The translations under genes were made by a program, and so were the position numbers. The notes beneath the pieces were generated by a model. That model worked only from the letters and a program-made list of their open reading frames with translations, did not search any database and was not told the origin of the DNA. 64,000 nucleotides of DNA, from positions 19,123 to 83,122 of the forward strand of contig JAQXBF010000037.1 in NCBI GenBank assembly GCA_029252555.1. The letters are read 5' to 3'. Shown here in pieces: positions 34,346 through 43,379 of this stretch. Origin of the DNA: Porticoccaceae bacterium (GTDB taxonomy: Bacteria > Pseudomonadota > Gammaproteobacteria > Pseudomonadales > Porticoccaceae). The first letter of the stretch is position 1. Each line of letters begins with the position of its first letter.

Positions 34346-35119
34346 TTATTCCGCTGCTGCGGGTTCCGCATTGGCGCGCTTTTTATTTTTCTTTGGATTC
34401 AAGAATGCCGACAGCAAGTCGCCCAGCAGCCTGGGGTTACCGCCGCCCTGAATAAACAGTACACCTTCAATAATAAGTTGGCTGTTGATCTCTTCGTTTT
34501 TAGCATGGTTCTCCAACTTCATGGCCATCGGGATAAAGAAAATATTCGCCAGCAGCGATCCATAGAGGGTCGTCAATAGTGCCAATGCCATAGCGGGGCC
34601 AATACCTTCGGGGTCAGAGGCCATATTCTGCAGCAGATTAACCAGACCAATTAGCGTGCCTATCATGCCCATGGAGGGTGCAATATCACCGGCGGCCTGC
34701 AGAGTTCCTCGTCCAGCTTCATGGCGCTTGGAGGTCATATACATATCTCGCTCTAGCGAACTGCGAATAAAGCTCGCTTCGTTACCGTCCACAAGCGCAC
34801 TGATGCCTTTGGCGAGAAAGCGGTTGGGAATCTCTTCATTCTCCAAGGCAATCATGCCATCCTTACGAGCGATGCCCGCCAGCTCGACCAATCGGTCAAT
34901 CAGATCTTCTGGCTTATCAATTTTGTGCCGGAACATCTTGAAAGAAACAACAAACATATTCAGGAATTCGCCGAGAGAGGAGCGAAACAATGTCACGGCA
35001 AAAGTACCGAGCCCTACCAAATATAATGACTCAGGACTAATTAAAACCTGGGGGTCTCTAACGGCTAAGCTGATGGCAGCAAGTGCGCCAATTAGACCGA
35101 TAATACTTGCAATATCCAT
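34346..35119 (-). CDS. pomA: PomA/MotA-type stator subunit
   Basis: The A subunit of the stator (257 residues) has four membrane segments and the long cytoplasmic loop that contacts FliG. The PomA-like third segment (APSMGMIGTLIGLVNLL) and fourth segment (GPAMALALLTTLYGSLLANI) are clear, including the conserved prolines. Length and sequence resemble PomA more than the longer proton-type MotA. It heads an operon with two B genes. AGGAG lies five bases before the ATG, and a FliA-like promoter is just upstream. Confidence 0.93.
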   Translation of the reverse strand: MDIASIIGLIGALAAISLAVRDPQVLISPESLYLVGLGTFAVTLFRSSLGEFLNMFVVSFKMFRHKIDKPEDLIDRLVELAGIARKDGMIALENEEIPNRFLAKGISALVDGNEASFIRSSLERDMYMTSKRHEAGRGTLQAAGDIAPSMGMIGTLIGLVNLLQNMASDPEGIGPAMALALLTTLYGSLLANIFFIPMAMKLENHAKNEEINSQLIIEGVLFIQGGGNPRLLGDLLSAFLNPKKNKKRANAEPAAAE

Positions 35120-35136
35120 TGATACTCCTAGAGGTT

Positions 35137-35163
35137 AAGACGGCTATTCTTAGGCCACTTTTA
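35137..35163 (-). promoter_or_regulatory. Possible sigma-28 promoter of pomA operon
   Basis: On the minus strand TAAA is followed after 15 bases by GCCGTCTT, matching the spacing and GCCG core of FliA promoters. The minus-10 box ends 17 bases before the start codon, so the leader would be unusually short. The remaining gap to 35349 holds only a 7-base inverted repeat (CGAATCT 35208-35214, AGATTCG 35234-35240). Confidence 0.38.
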
Positions 35164-35349
35164 AGGGTGGAAAAACAGCATAAAGAAACGATAAAAATTA
35201 ACCTAGGCGAATCTCTATTCTGATTACATCGACAGATTCGTTATTTTATTTAGGTTTGCGGGCTAATCTTAATTTATTCGTTTGCGCATAGGAAGCCTGG
35301 TGTGCCTTTGCGCCTAGTACATCTAATGGTGTTATTAGATTACCTTTGC

Positions 35350-35544
35350 TTATCGGGATATGGGGCTTGGTTTTGGAGCAAAACTAAAACATCGACTCCC
35401 CTCTATTCGCGTGACTTCCAGACAGGGCAAAATCTTTGATTTAAACCCCATAGCCTCACAGGCATAGGGCATATTTCGCTCGTGGGTGATCTTGAAATAT
35501 CTGCAGCCCCAACAGTTAGTCTGTTGGCTCGGAGGATTCGTCAT
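35350..35544 (-). CDS. Small cysteine-rich protein, probable metal site
   Basis: The 64-residue product has a CWGC pair, then single cysteines in MPYACEAMGFKSKILPC and GSRCFSF, a pattern suggesting a zinc or iron-sulfur site. Similar tiny proteins of proteobacteria are often mislabelled uracil-DNA glycosylase; no catalytic motif of that enzyme is present. It overlaps the end of the upstream membrane gene by 29 bases. Function unknown. Confidence 0.6.
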   Translation of the reverse strand: MTNPPSQQTNCWGCRYFKITHERNMPYACEAMGFKSKILPCLEVTRIEGSRCFSFAPKPSPISR

Positions 35545-35761
35545 TAGTCGTTACCCAATATTCCTGATAAGCCTTCCACAACAGCAGCACAACAAAGAGG
35601 CCACCAAAGAAATAGGCTGCTGCGCTGGTTAAATCCACTCCTCGTAGAAAAGAAAATTCTGGCCTGGTGATGGCGGTGCCTAAAATCAGTACTGCCAATA
35701 TCCCTATAAATCGCATGCGCCGGCAGAATTCGCAGGGCGGCTTTTCATTGTGCTCGGTCAT
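35516..35761 (-). CDS. Small two-helix membrane protein
   Basis: From the ATG at 35761 this encodes 81 residues: a CEFC pair near the N-terminus, then two hydrophobic segments (FIGILAVLILGTAI and AAAYFFGGLFVVLLLWKAY). Longer forms from starts upstream to 35830 are possible, but the internal ATG is preceded by a GAG element. It overlaps the small cysteine-rich gene and probably shares its transcript. I do not recognise the family. Confidence 0.5.
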   Translation of the reverse strand: MTEHNEKPPCEFCRRMRFIGILAVLILGTAITRPEFSFLRGVDLTSAAAYFFGGLFVVLLLWKAYQEYWVTTNDESSEPTD

Positions 35762-35927
35762 ACTCAGCTTCTCTGTGGCGGCCATTATTACTAGTACACT
35801 TGTCGCTTTTAGAGTAAGGGCCTTAAACAAGGTAGAGCCACTAAAGCCTGCACCTAATTAGGCAAGCGACTTTAATTACTCAGTTATTAATAGGCCTATT
35901 GTATGCCGCCCGCTGCGGCTCGCGCAA

Positions 35928-37475
35928 TTAAAGCTTATGCAATTGGGCGGAGGTCGCTGTGACGATCTCAACTCGGTACCCTAGATTTGAATCTCCCACT
36001 GGCCCAATACCAGTGGTTGTGGTTGCTGCCTGGCCAGCCCCCAGAGAGCCGGGCATGGTCAATATCTAGATCTGGCCGCCGATGCTGAGCCGCAGCTGTA
36101 TTTTGCTCATACTGACCGGGCTGTTATTAACCGTGCGCACAAGAGGCTCTCAGCGATCTGACAATAGAAACTGGGCGGTTAAAAACGTCTGGGGTTCCAA
36201 AGCCAGCTTTATCGCGCCGAGCTGTTGTTGGGCACGGACACTCATAGCTCCTTTTCCCTGACTGGCCTGCTTAAAATGACTTGCCGCCTGGCTATACCGC
36301 TTTCCCGCCAGCGCCTCTTCTCCCAGATAATAGCTGGCCGCTGGCGTCGGCAATATTTCATAGCTGCGCCTAATATCAGCTAGGCCAAGTTTTTTCTGGC
36401 CCCGCTCATGACGCAATAGTCCCCGAGCTAAATAGGGGCTGAAATACTGGGAGTTTTTACCAATTGAAGTGGTAAAGGCTTGATCGGCATTAGCCAAATT
36501 ATCAATTTGCTTTCAGGCATGGCCACGAAGCTCCCAAAACGAGCCTTCCCATGGCTGCAGAGCAACAGCTTTATCTAGAGCCGCCAGCGCCTCTTTGCCC
36601 TGTTTTTTATTTAAGGCTGCTATAGCAGCTTCTTCCTCTGCATAGGCCGGAGAGTCTTTTTTACGCTGAGCGATTGCCACCTGATAGCGCTGGCGGTAAC
36701 GCTTACCCGTTGGCAGCTCAATAGCCTTGGCAGTATTAGCCTCTACACGAAGGCTTGAGGGCGGGTGACTGGCAAATAAGCCACTTAGAAAGTCCGCCGG
36801 GCGGCCTTCGCTAAGTTTGATAAAGGTCTGCTGTAATTCCACCGCACCCTGCAGTTCATAGCCTGCTCTAGCCATATATTCCATGCCGTAATAGTCGGAT
36901 TCCAGCTCATCGTCACGACCATATTTTGCCATCCAAGCTGCGGCACCTATCTGGGACGCCATGCCATAGTGCTGAGCTGCGTCACGGCTCTGAGTACCCG
37001 CAGCAACCGCCACCATCCCTATAGTGGTCAGGGAACCTCGACTCATTTGTAACGCCCCATGACGGGCTGCCGCATGAACAATCTCATGGGCAAGTACCGC
37101 CGCTATTTATGATTCGTCATGCAAATAACTTAGCAGGCCACGGTTAATAGCGATTTTGCCTCCGGGCAGCGCACAGGCATTGGGTACGGAGTTTTTGAGT
37201 ACTACAAATTCATAGGGCAGGTCTGGTCGATCACTGACTGTGGCAAGCCAGTCACCTACGGTCTGCACATAAGCCTGTAATTGAGGGTCCAGATAGTAAT
37301 CGCCTCCCTGAGACTGCCTCGAGGGTTGATACTGTATTTCGCCCATGGCAATTTCTTGCTGGGGCGAAATCAATGAGAGTTCGATTTTGCCCGTGACTGA
37401 GTTAACCGCGCAGCCAACAAGGGATAAAACCGTGGCCAGCGTTATTGCGTAAAAAGGGATCAAGCGCTTCTGCAT
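35928..37475 (-). pseudogene. M48-family metalloprotease lipoprotein (LoiP/BepA-like), disrupted by four in-frame stops
   Basis: One uninterrupted frame of 516 codons encodes a periplasmic M48 peptidase: a signal peptide with lipobox LVGC, VPNACALPGGKIAINRGLL, the zinc motif HEIVH (codons at 37074-37088), a TPR-like region, and a C-terminal beta domain. It is broken by TAA at 37107-37109, TGA at 36513-36515, TGA at 36150-36152 and TAG at 36066-36068. The frame never shifts. The first stop lies six codons before the zinc motif, so the truncated product cannot be active. Each stop could arise by one C-to-T change (CAA, CGA, CGA, CAG). Coding identity of all pieces is clear from their continuity. 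Confidence 0.85.
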
Positions 37476-37511
37476 TTTATTGCTCCTTGCTTCATTGTAA
37501 CGTCCATAGAT

Positions 37512-37520
37512 TGCTATAAT
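37512..37520 (+). promoter_or_regulatory. Extended minus-10 promoter of yaaA
   Basis: TGCTATAAT is an extended minus-10 box (TGN-TATAAT), 44 bases upstream of the yaaA ATG. A weak minus-35 TTCATT lies 18 bases before it. Confidence 0.5.
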
Positions 37521-37564
37521 GACAGCTCTAAATGCACTGGATTTCCATAGAACGGCGAATTTAA

Positions 37565-38338
37565 ATGATGATGACTGTTATTTCTCCCGCTAAAAAACTT
37601 GATTACAGCAGCCCAATTGCCTCTGCAGCCCATACTCAACCAGAGCTTCTTGACCATTCACAAGAATTGTTAACTGGGCTAAAAACACTGTCGCCCAAAG
37701 ATGTCTGTGCACTGATGGGGCTGAGCGATAAATTGGGCGCGCTGAACTATGAGCGCTTTCAAGAATGGCAGACTCCTTTTACCACAGAAAACGCCCGACC
37801 TGCTATGCTAGCGTTTAAAGGCGATGTTTATCAGGGTTTGGATGCAGACAGTCTGTCCGACAAACAGCTGGGTTGGGCGCAGGATAATCTGCGTATTCTC
37901 TCTGGTCTCTATGGCCTGCTGCGGCCTCTGGACCTAATGCAGCCCTACCGTCTGGAAATGGGCACTAAGTTTGCCAATGAGCGAGGCTCTGATTTGTATC
38001 AGTTTTGGGGTGATATTATTACTGGCGAAATTAATAAGCTGTTAGCCGGCTCCTCTGACGCAGTTCTGCTTAATCTGGCCTCCAATGAATATTTCAAGTC
38101 TGTGCAACCAAAGAATATTAAGGGCCGTATCGTCACCCCCGTCTTTATGGATAAAAAAGCCGATAAATTTAAGATTATCAGCTTCTTTGCCAAAAAGGCT
38201 CGGGGTTTAATGAGTGCCTTTATTATCAGAAACAAAATTACTGATGTCGAAAAGATTAAGCAATTTGATGTGGATGGCTATAGCTACAACTCAGCATTGA
38301 GTGAGGGTGATAAGTGGGTCTTTACCCGCGAGCAATAA
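37565..38338 (+). CDS. yaaA: Peroxide stress protein YaaA
   Basis: YaaA (DUF328 family) lowers free iron under peroxide stress and binds DNA. The 257-residue product has the family N-terminus (VISPAKKLDYSSP), the YQGLDA-type segment (FKGDVYQGLDADSL) and the strongly conserved LNLASNEYFKSV and KARGLMSAFIIRNKI motifs. Three ATGs in a row begin the gene; the third gives the usual MTVISPAKKL start. The next gene begins four bases after its stop. Confidence 0.95.
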   Translation: MMMTVISPAKKLDYSSPIASAAHTQPELLDHSQELLTGLKTLSPKDVCALMGLSDKLGALNYERFQEWQTPFTTENARPAMLAFKGDVYQGLDADSLSDKQLGWAQDNLRILSGLYGLLRPLDLMQPYRLEMGTKFANERGSDLYQFWGDIITGEINKLLAGSSDAVLLNLASNEYFKSVQPKNIKGRIVTPVFMDKKADKFKIISFFAKKARGLMSAFIIRNKITDVEKIKQFDVDGYSYNSALSEGDKWVFTREQ

Positions 38339-38341
38339 TAC

Positions 38342-38947
38342 GTGTCTCGGCATACGGATAAGCCCTTTTCTCAGGCCTGCGAAAATAACCGCGGGCCTAT
38401 CTTCTCCGTTCTGGAGCCATTGCTAAAAGATAAATCGTTGGTTCTGGAAATTGGTAGCGGCACCGGCCAGCACGCAGTCTGGTTCGCCAAGCAGTTACCT
38501 CATCTGGTCTGGCAGACCAGTGACCTGCCTCAAAACCACAGCGGGATTCTGCAGTGGCTAGAGGCTGATCCCTCCCCTAATCTGCGTGAGCCTATTGCCC
38601 TCGATATGCTGGCAAACAGCCTGCCAGAGGCTGGTTATGATTGTATTTATTCCGCTAACACTGCACATATTATGCCCTGGGAGGCTGTGGTTAATATGTT
38701 AGCCGAGGTGGGAGCGCAGCTGCTGTCCAATGGTCTGTTTTGCCTCTACGGGCCCATGAGTTATAGCGGAGTTATTGCACCTGCAAGCAATATTCAATTC
38801 GATCAAAACCTGCGCCAACAAGCTGCCCATATGGGTATTCGCGAGTTTCATGATATTAATAGGTTGACGCTGGATGCAGGGCTAGTGCTGCTGGATGATC
38901 ATGCTATGCCTGCCAATAACCGGCTTCTGGTCTGGCAGAAAATCTAG
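38342..38947 (+). CDS. DUF938-family SAM-dependent methyltransferase
   Basis: The 201-residue product has the SAM-binding loop LVLEIGSGTGQHAVWFA and the family's NRGPIFSVLEPLL, YSANTAHIMPWE and YGPMSYSG segments, which identify the DUF938 methyltransferase family. Its substrate is unknown. The start is a GTG three bases after the yaaA stop, so it is probably co-translated. It converges on ubiA, 36 bases away. Confidence 0.85.
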   Translation: MSRHTDKPFSQACENNRGPIFSVLEPLLKDKSLVLEIGSGTGQHAVWFAKQLPHLVWQTSDLPQNHSGILQWLEADPSPNLREPIALDMLANSLPEAGYDCIYSANTAHIMPWEAVVNMLAEVGAQLLSNGLFCLYGPMSYSGVIAPASNIQFDQNLRQQAAHMGIREFHDINRLTLDAGLVLLDDHAMPANNRLLVWQKI

Positions 38948-38983
38948 CGATAGGCGCTAGAGGCGTAAAAAAATGATGGTGCT

Positions 38984-39868
38984 CTAAAGGGCAATATATA
39001 TTGGGTAAAAATAGTCCAGAGCTAAGCCAATAAAAACCACCATACCTACCCGATGATTATTCAGAAACGCCTTAAAACAGCCTTCCGGCTCGCGGGTTCT
39101 CGCCTGTAAATATTGAGCAATAAAATAACTAGCGGCGGCGAGCAAACCAATAAAATAAAATGCCTGACGTTCAAAGCTGATTCCTGCCATCAATAGCAGC
39201 AGCAATGTTGCCAACTGCAACAGGCCAACAATCAATAAATCATAGGAGCCAAAAAGAATAGCTGTAGATTTAATGCCTATTTTTAAATCGTCTTCTCGAT
39301 CAACCATCGCATAATAGGTATCAAAGGCAATCGTCCAAACAATAATGGCCATAAAGATAAACCATAGGGCAGGAGGTAATGCATGCCGCTCAGCAGCAAA
39401 TGCCATAGGGACTACCCAGGCCCAAGCCGCCCCCAATCCAAGCTGGGGAAGATGAGTCACACGCTTCAAAAAAGGGTAGGTTGTGGCCAGCAGCAGCCCG
39501 CCAATTGAGAGAGCGATAGTCATGGCGTTGGTCTTCAGAACTAAGGCCAAAGCCATCGCTAATAAGCTGAAAAACAGCGCCAATGCCTGTTGTGGGCGAA
39601 TCTCACCCGTTACCAATGGCCGATTTTTGGTGCGCTCAACTGAGCCATCAACATGCCGGTCAGCATAATCATTGATCACGCAGCCTGCGGCACGCATCAC
39701 CACAACCCCCAGAGTGAAAATCACCAGATTAGACAGGGAGGGTCTACCCTCGGCAGCAAACCACAGTGCCCAATAGGTTGGCCATAATAATAGGTAGGTG
39801 CCTATGGGCCGATCGAGTCGCATCAGGCGCAGCCATTTATTGGCCATTGGTAAGGTTTTTGTGGTCAT
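38984..39868 (-). CDS. ubiA: 4-hydroxybenzoate polyprenyltransferase UbiA
   Basis: UbiA attaches the polyprenyl tail to 4-hydroxybenzoate in ubiquinone synthesis at the inner membrane. The 294-residue, eight- to nine-helix product has both Asp-rich motifs: NDYADRHVDGSVERT and DTYYAMVDREDDLKIG. It overlaps ubiC, which makes its substrate, by four bases. Confidence 0.96.
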   Translation of the reverse strand: MTTKTLPMANKWLRLMRLDRPIGTYLLLWPTYWALWFAAEGRPSLSNLVIFTLGVVVMRAAGCVINDYADRHVDGSVERTKNRPLVTGEIRPQQALALFFSLLAMALALVLKTNAMTIALSIGGLLLATTYPFLKRVTHLPQLGLGAAWAWVVPMAFAAERHALPPALWFIFMAIIVWTIAFDTYYAMVDREDDLKIGIKSTAILFGSYDLLIVGLLQLATLLLLLMAGISFERQAFYFIGLLAAASYFIAQYLQARTREPEGCFKAFLNNHRVGMVVFIGLALDYFYPIYIAL

Positions 39869-40467
39869 ATGGTTCGCGAAAAGCCAAATCTGAGGCTTTG
39901 ATTGTAAGGTTTAAAGTCGGGTAAGAATATCTCGCTGACTAACATGGGTTTGTTATCCAGACGAAACACTGAGCGCCGCCCCCACATTGGCGACTGAATC
40001 TCTCTCAATGCTACAGGCATCTGGGCGTTGGCATTGGTATGACAGGCAATTTCAACGGACTCACGGCGCATAGTCGGGTCATTAAATAACAACGCCCCCA
40101 GTGGTTGATTATCCAGATGACGCAAGCTGCGCAGGCGACCAGTCAAGGTGCTAATGGGAATAATGCTTCGAGCATAGACCCAGGGCATTCCCCCACCCAT
40201 AAGTACCACCTCTCGAATAAGCGCCAGTCGCCGCTGGGGTAATCGAAGTGCTCGGCACTCTGACAACCTGGGTGTATCCATATTCTGCCGTAATAGCTGC
40301 ACACTAAACTTGCCATCACAGGCGTCGATTAACCGCTGAGTAAGAGAACCTGTATCGGATAGCCAATGTCGCCACTGGCTTGGAACCGATGTATCTGACT
40401 TGGATATCATTTCTCGCCAAGCCGGCTCACGGTTTAAGCGGAAATCAGAAAATTTGGCGGTAGGCAA
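39865..40467 (-). CDS. ubiC: Chorismate lyase UbiC
   Basis: UbiC splits chorismate into 4-hydroxybenzoate and pyruvate, the first ubiquinone step. The 200-residue product has the REVVLMGGGMPWVYARSIIP segment and the C-terminal LVSEIFLPDF with the conserved Glu. Its 3' end overlaps ubiA. Confidence 0.88.
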   Translation of the reverse strand: MPTAKFSDFRLNREPAWREMISKSDTSVPSQWRHWLSDTGSLTQRLIDACDGKFSVQLLRQNMDTPRLSECRALRLPQRRLALIREVVLMGGGMPWVYARSIIPISTLTGRLRSLRHLDNQPLGALLFNDPTMRRESVEIACHTNANAQMPVALREIQSPMWGRRSVFRLDNKPMLVSEIFLPDFKPYNQSLRFGFSRTI

Positions 40468-40472
40468 AACGA

Positions 40473-41357
40473 TTAACTACCTTTTGGATAGATTTCAGGA
40501 CAGCCTTCAGGGCGAGTACGAAAACGCTTGTACTCCCATTGATACTGACTGGGCGCCAGAGCAACAATAGACTCAACACCCTGATTAAGGGCGGCCAAGC
40601 TGGTTTGCTGGTCGGCACTATTAATGGCTTCGGACGCGTGCATAAAATGCAATTGCCAACCCCCCACTGCTCTTAGGGCAGTGCAAAGCAACACCTGACT
40701 GCCAGACTTCTGAATTAAATTATGTACCAGCGTCATAGTCTGTGCCGGGACACCAAAAATGGGGGAGAAGTCACCACTGCTAGGTGGTGGCTGCTGATCT
40801 GGAAGAATCGCAGTGGTCTCGCCTCGGCGCAATGCCTTTAATAGCGCAGCAACACCGCGGACATTTGTGGGGACCAGGGTTGCTCCAGATCTCTGCCTGG
40901 AAGTTTTTATCCAGTTTTCAAGCTCGGCCATTTTCGGCGGCTCATAGAGTGATGTCATAGTGGTCATTTGCGAGACCCATAACCCGATCACCTCCCAGTT
41001 GCCCAGATGGGGTACCAGTAAAATCGTGCCCCGAGGGTTGTCCAGCGCGGCCTGCAAATACTCGCGCCCCTCAACAGCGATAATTTTGCTAAGTAACCAG
41101 TCAGAGGATTGACGCCAGAGTATTGGGGTTTCAAAAAAGGCTTGGCCCAGCTGGGACATTCTGTCTTTAGTTAGGGCAGCGATCTCCGAGCTGGAAAGAT
41201 GTGGGTAACAGAGGGCCAGATTAATCTGGGTGACTCGATACGGCCTGGTATTGGCCAGACGCAGAGCATGGCCCAGCAGCCGGCCAAACGTCCTAGCTAC
41301 CCCTAGAGGCAACCAGGCAATCAGTTTTAAAATACCCAGAATGGCCGTATTTTTCAC
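40473..41357 (-). CDS. LpxL/HtrB-like lysophospholipid acyltransferase
   Basis: The 294-residue product belongs to the lipid A late acyltransferase family, acting at the cytoplasmic face of the inner membrane. The catalytic HX4(D/E) motif appears as PHLGNWEV, followed by the family's LPDQQPPPSSGDFSPIFG loop. It overlaps galU by four bases and precedes ubiC by five. Which acyl chain or lipid it uses cannot be told. Confidence 0.85.
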   Translation of the reverse strand: MKNTAILGILKLIAWLPLGVARTFGRLLGHALRLANTRPYRVTQINLALCYPHLSSSEIAALTKDRMSQLGQAFFETPILWRQSSDWLLSKIIAVEGREYLQAALDNPRGTILLVPHLGNWEVIGLWVSQMTTMTSLYEPPKMAELENWIKTSRQRSGATLVPTNVRGVAALLKALRRGETTAILPDQQPPPSSGDFSPIFGVPAQTMTLVHNLIQKSGSQVLLCTALRAVGGWQLHFMHASEAINSADQQTSLAALNQGVESIVALAPSQYQWEYKRFRTRPEGCPEIYPKGS

Positions 41358-42250
41358 AGTTTGCCGAGTAACTCATTCTTTAGATATTGGCGCAGGTCTT
41401 TACCAATTTCTTTATGTTCAAGGCCCAATTCAATGTTGGCTTTTAACAATCCCATCTTGCTGCCACAATCATAGCGGGTGCCCTCGTACTCGTAGGCCAA
41501 CACCTGCTCTTCGGTGAGCAAGGTCTGAACGGCGTCGGTGAGCTGATACTCACCACCGGCGCCAGGCTTCAAAGCGGCGAGGTGGGCGAATAGTTGTGGT
41601 GTAAAAATATAGCGGCCGGTAACACCCATATCTGATGGTGCGTCTTCATGGGCTGGCTTCTCAACAATCTTATCCAACAGGAACACGCGGTCGGTTTGCT
41701 TGGTACCGCTGATAACGCCGTAGGATGAAATCTCTGGGCCCGGCACTTTTTGCACGGCGATTACAGAGCTTTTGTAAAACTCGAAGATCTCAACCATTTG
41801 CTTAACAGCACCTTTGCCATGGTGAATCAGGTCATCGGCCAGAATAACGGCAAAGGGTTCATCACCGACTAAATGGGCTGCTGTTGAAACCGCATGCCCC
41901 AGACCCAGTGCCTCTGTCTGACGAATATAGGTGCAGCTAACGCCTTTGGGCACCACATTTTGGGCGATAGCCAATAGCTCTTTTTTGCCTCGCTGTTCCA
42001 GCTGGTGCTCTAGCTCGTAAGCCTTGTCAAAGTGATCGGCAATGCTGCGCTTGGTGCGGCCAGTAACAAAGATTAAGTCTGTAATACCAGCTTCTACTGC
42101 CTCTTCTACTGCGTATTGAATTAGCGGCTTGTCGACAACTGGCATCATCTCTTTGGGGCTCGCCTTGGTTGCAGGTAAAAACCTTGTGCCCATTCCCGCT
42201 ACTGGAAATACCGCTTTGCGCACCTTTTCACCGCGTCTTACATGGACCAT
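41354..42250 (-). CDS. galU: UTP-glucose-1-phosphate uridylyltransferase GalU
   Basis: GalU makes UDP-glucose for envelope polysaccharides. The 298-residue product has the nucleotide-binding start FPVAGMGTRFLPATKASPKE, the ILADDLI metal loop and the KPAHEDAPSDMGVTGRYIF region. It is divergent from glyQ across a 160-base gap that has a TATAAT at 42375-42380 on the plus strand but no good minus-35. Confidence 0.96.
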   Translation of the reverse strand: MVHVRRGEKVRKAVFPVAGMGTRFLPATKASPKEMMPVVDKPLIQYAVEEAVEAGITDLIFVTGRTKRSIADHFDKAYELEHQLEQRGKKELLAIAQNVVPKGVSCTYIRQTEALGLGHAVSTAAHLVGDEPFAVILADDLIHHGKGAVKQMVEIFEFYKSSVIAVQKVPGPEISSYGVISGTKQTDRVFLLDKIVEKPAHEDAPSDMGVTGRYIFTPQLFAHLAALKPGAGGEYQLTDAVQTLLTEEQVLAYEYEGTRYDCGSKMGLLKANIELGLEHKEIGKDLRQYLKNELLGKL

Positions 42251-42422
42251 TAAAGTCTCCCTGATTAATTGCCATTAGTTGGATAATGGCCATTATATCC
42301 ATAACTAGCGGAATCAACGCCACTAAATAGGCCTATTAGCATTGTATTACCCTATCTTTCTCGTTTGGCAGGTTTATAATTGCGCCTTCTTTGTTTCGCA
42401 ACAATATTTGTAGGTGGTATTC

Positions 42423-43379
42423 GTGAGCAATCTCTGTGCTCCTCCTGATACATTTCAGGGGCTTATAGCAAGGCTTCAGCAGTACTGGGCCGATCAAGGC
42501 TGTGTAGTGATGCAACCATTAGATATGGAAGTGGGTGCAGGGACATTTCACCCAGCAACCTTTTTGCGCTCCATAGGCCCTGAAGCGTGGAATGCGGCCT
42601 ATGTGCAACCGAGCCGACGGCCTACAGATGGTCGCTATGGCGAAAACCCCAATCGTCTACAACATTATTATCAATTTCAGGTGGTGATGAAGCCATCGCC
42701 AGCAGATTTTCAGGAGCTCTATCTGAGATCTTTAGAGCATCTTGGTATTGATACTCTGGTTCACGATGTTCGATTTGTCGAAGATAACTGGGAGTCACCC
42801 ACACTAGGGGCCTGGGGTCTTGGCTGGGAGATCTGGCTCAATGGAATGGAAGTGTCACAGTTCACCTATTTCCAACAGGTGGGCGGCCTTGAGTGCTATC
42901 CAGTGACGGGTGAGATTACCTACGGCCTAGAACGTATTGCCATGTACTTGCAAGGCGTAGACAGTATCTACGATTTAGTCTGGGCCCACGGGCCGCAGGG
43001 GGATGTTAGCTATGGCGATGTGTTCCTGCAAAATGAAGTAGAGGCATCAACCTTTAACTTTGAGCATGCGGATGTGGACTTCCTGTTTGGTGCTTTCGAC
43101 CAGTATGAAAAGGACGCAGTGAAGCTGACTGGCGCAAAACTGCCGCTTCCTGCCTATGAAATGGTAATGAAGGCATCCCATACTTTTAATTTACTTGATG
43201 CTCGCAAAGCTATCTCGGTTACCGAGCGTCAGCGCTATATTTTGCGCGTTCGCACATTGGCCAGAGGCGTGGCTCAGGGTTACTTTGACTCACGCATGGC
43301 AGCAGGCTTTCCCCTTGCGGATAAAGCGATTGCCGCCGAGGTTATGGCAAAACACACCGCTGCGGGAGAATCAAAGTGA
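42423..43379 (+). CDS. glyQ: Glycyl-tRNA synthetase alpha subunit GlyQ
   Basis: GlyQ carries the class II catalytic core of the bacterial alpha2-beta2 glycyl-tRNA synthetase. The sequence has [17 protein letters not shown], the motif-2 region [19 protein letters not shown] and [17 protein letters not shown]. The start is taken as GTG 42423, five bases after AGGTGG; a GTG at 42414 lies within that element. It overlaps glyS by four bases (GTGA). Confidence 0.97.
   Translation: MSNLCAPPDTFQGLIARLQQYWADQGCVVMQPLDMEVGAGTFHPATFLRSIGPEAWNAAYVQPSRRPTDGRYGENPNRLQHYYQFQVVMKPSPADFQELYLRSLEHLGIDTLVHDVRFVEDNWESPTLGAWGLGWEIWLNGMEVSQFTYFQQVGGLECYPVTGEITYGLERIAMYLQGVDSIYDLVWAHGPQGDVSYGDVFLQNEVEASTFNFEHADVDFLFGAFDQYEKDAVKLTGAKLPLPAYEMVMKASHTFNLLDARKAISVTERQRYILRVRTLARGVAQGYFDSRMAAGFPLADKAIAAEVMAKHTAAGESK

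Noticed and set aside
35208..35240. Seven-base inverted repeat upstream of pomA followed by a T-rich stretch, considered as a terminator.
   Set aside because: The loop of 19 bases is long and the stem is short and AT-rich.
42375..42380. TATAAT upstream of glyQ as a promoter.
   Set aside because: No minus-35 element at acceptable spacing; mentioned only under galU.
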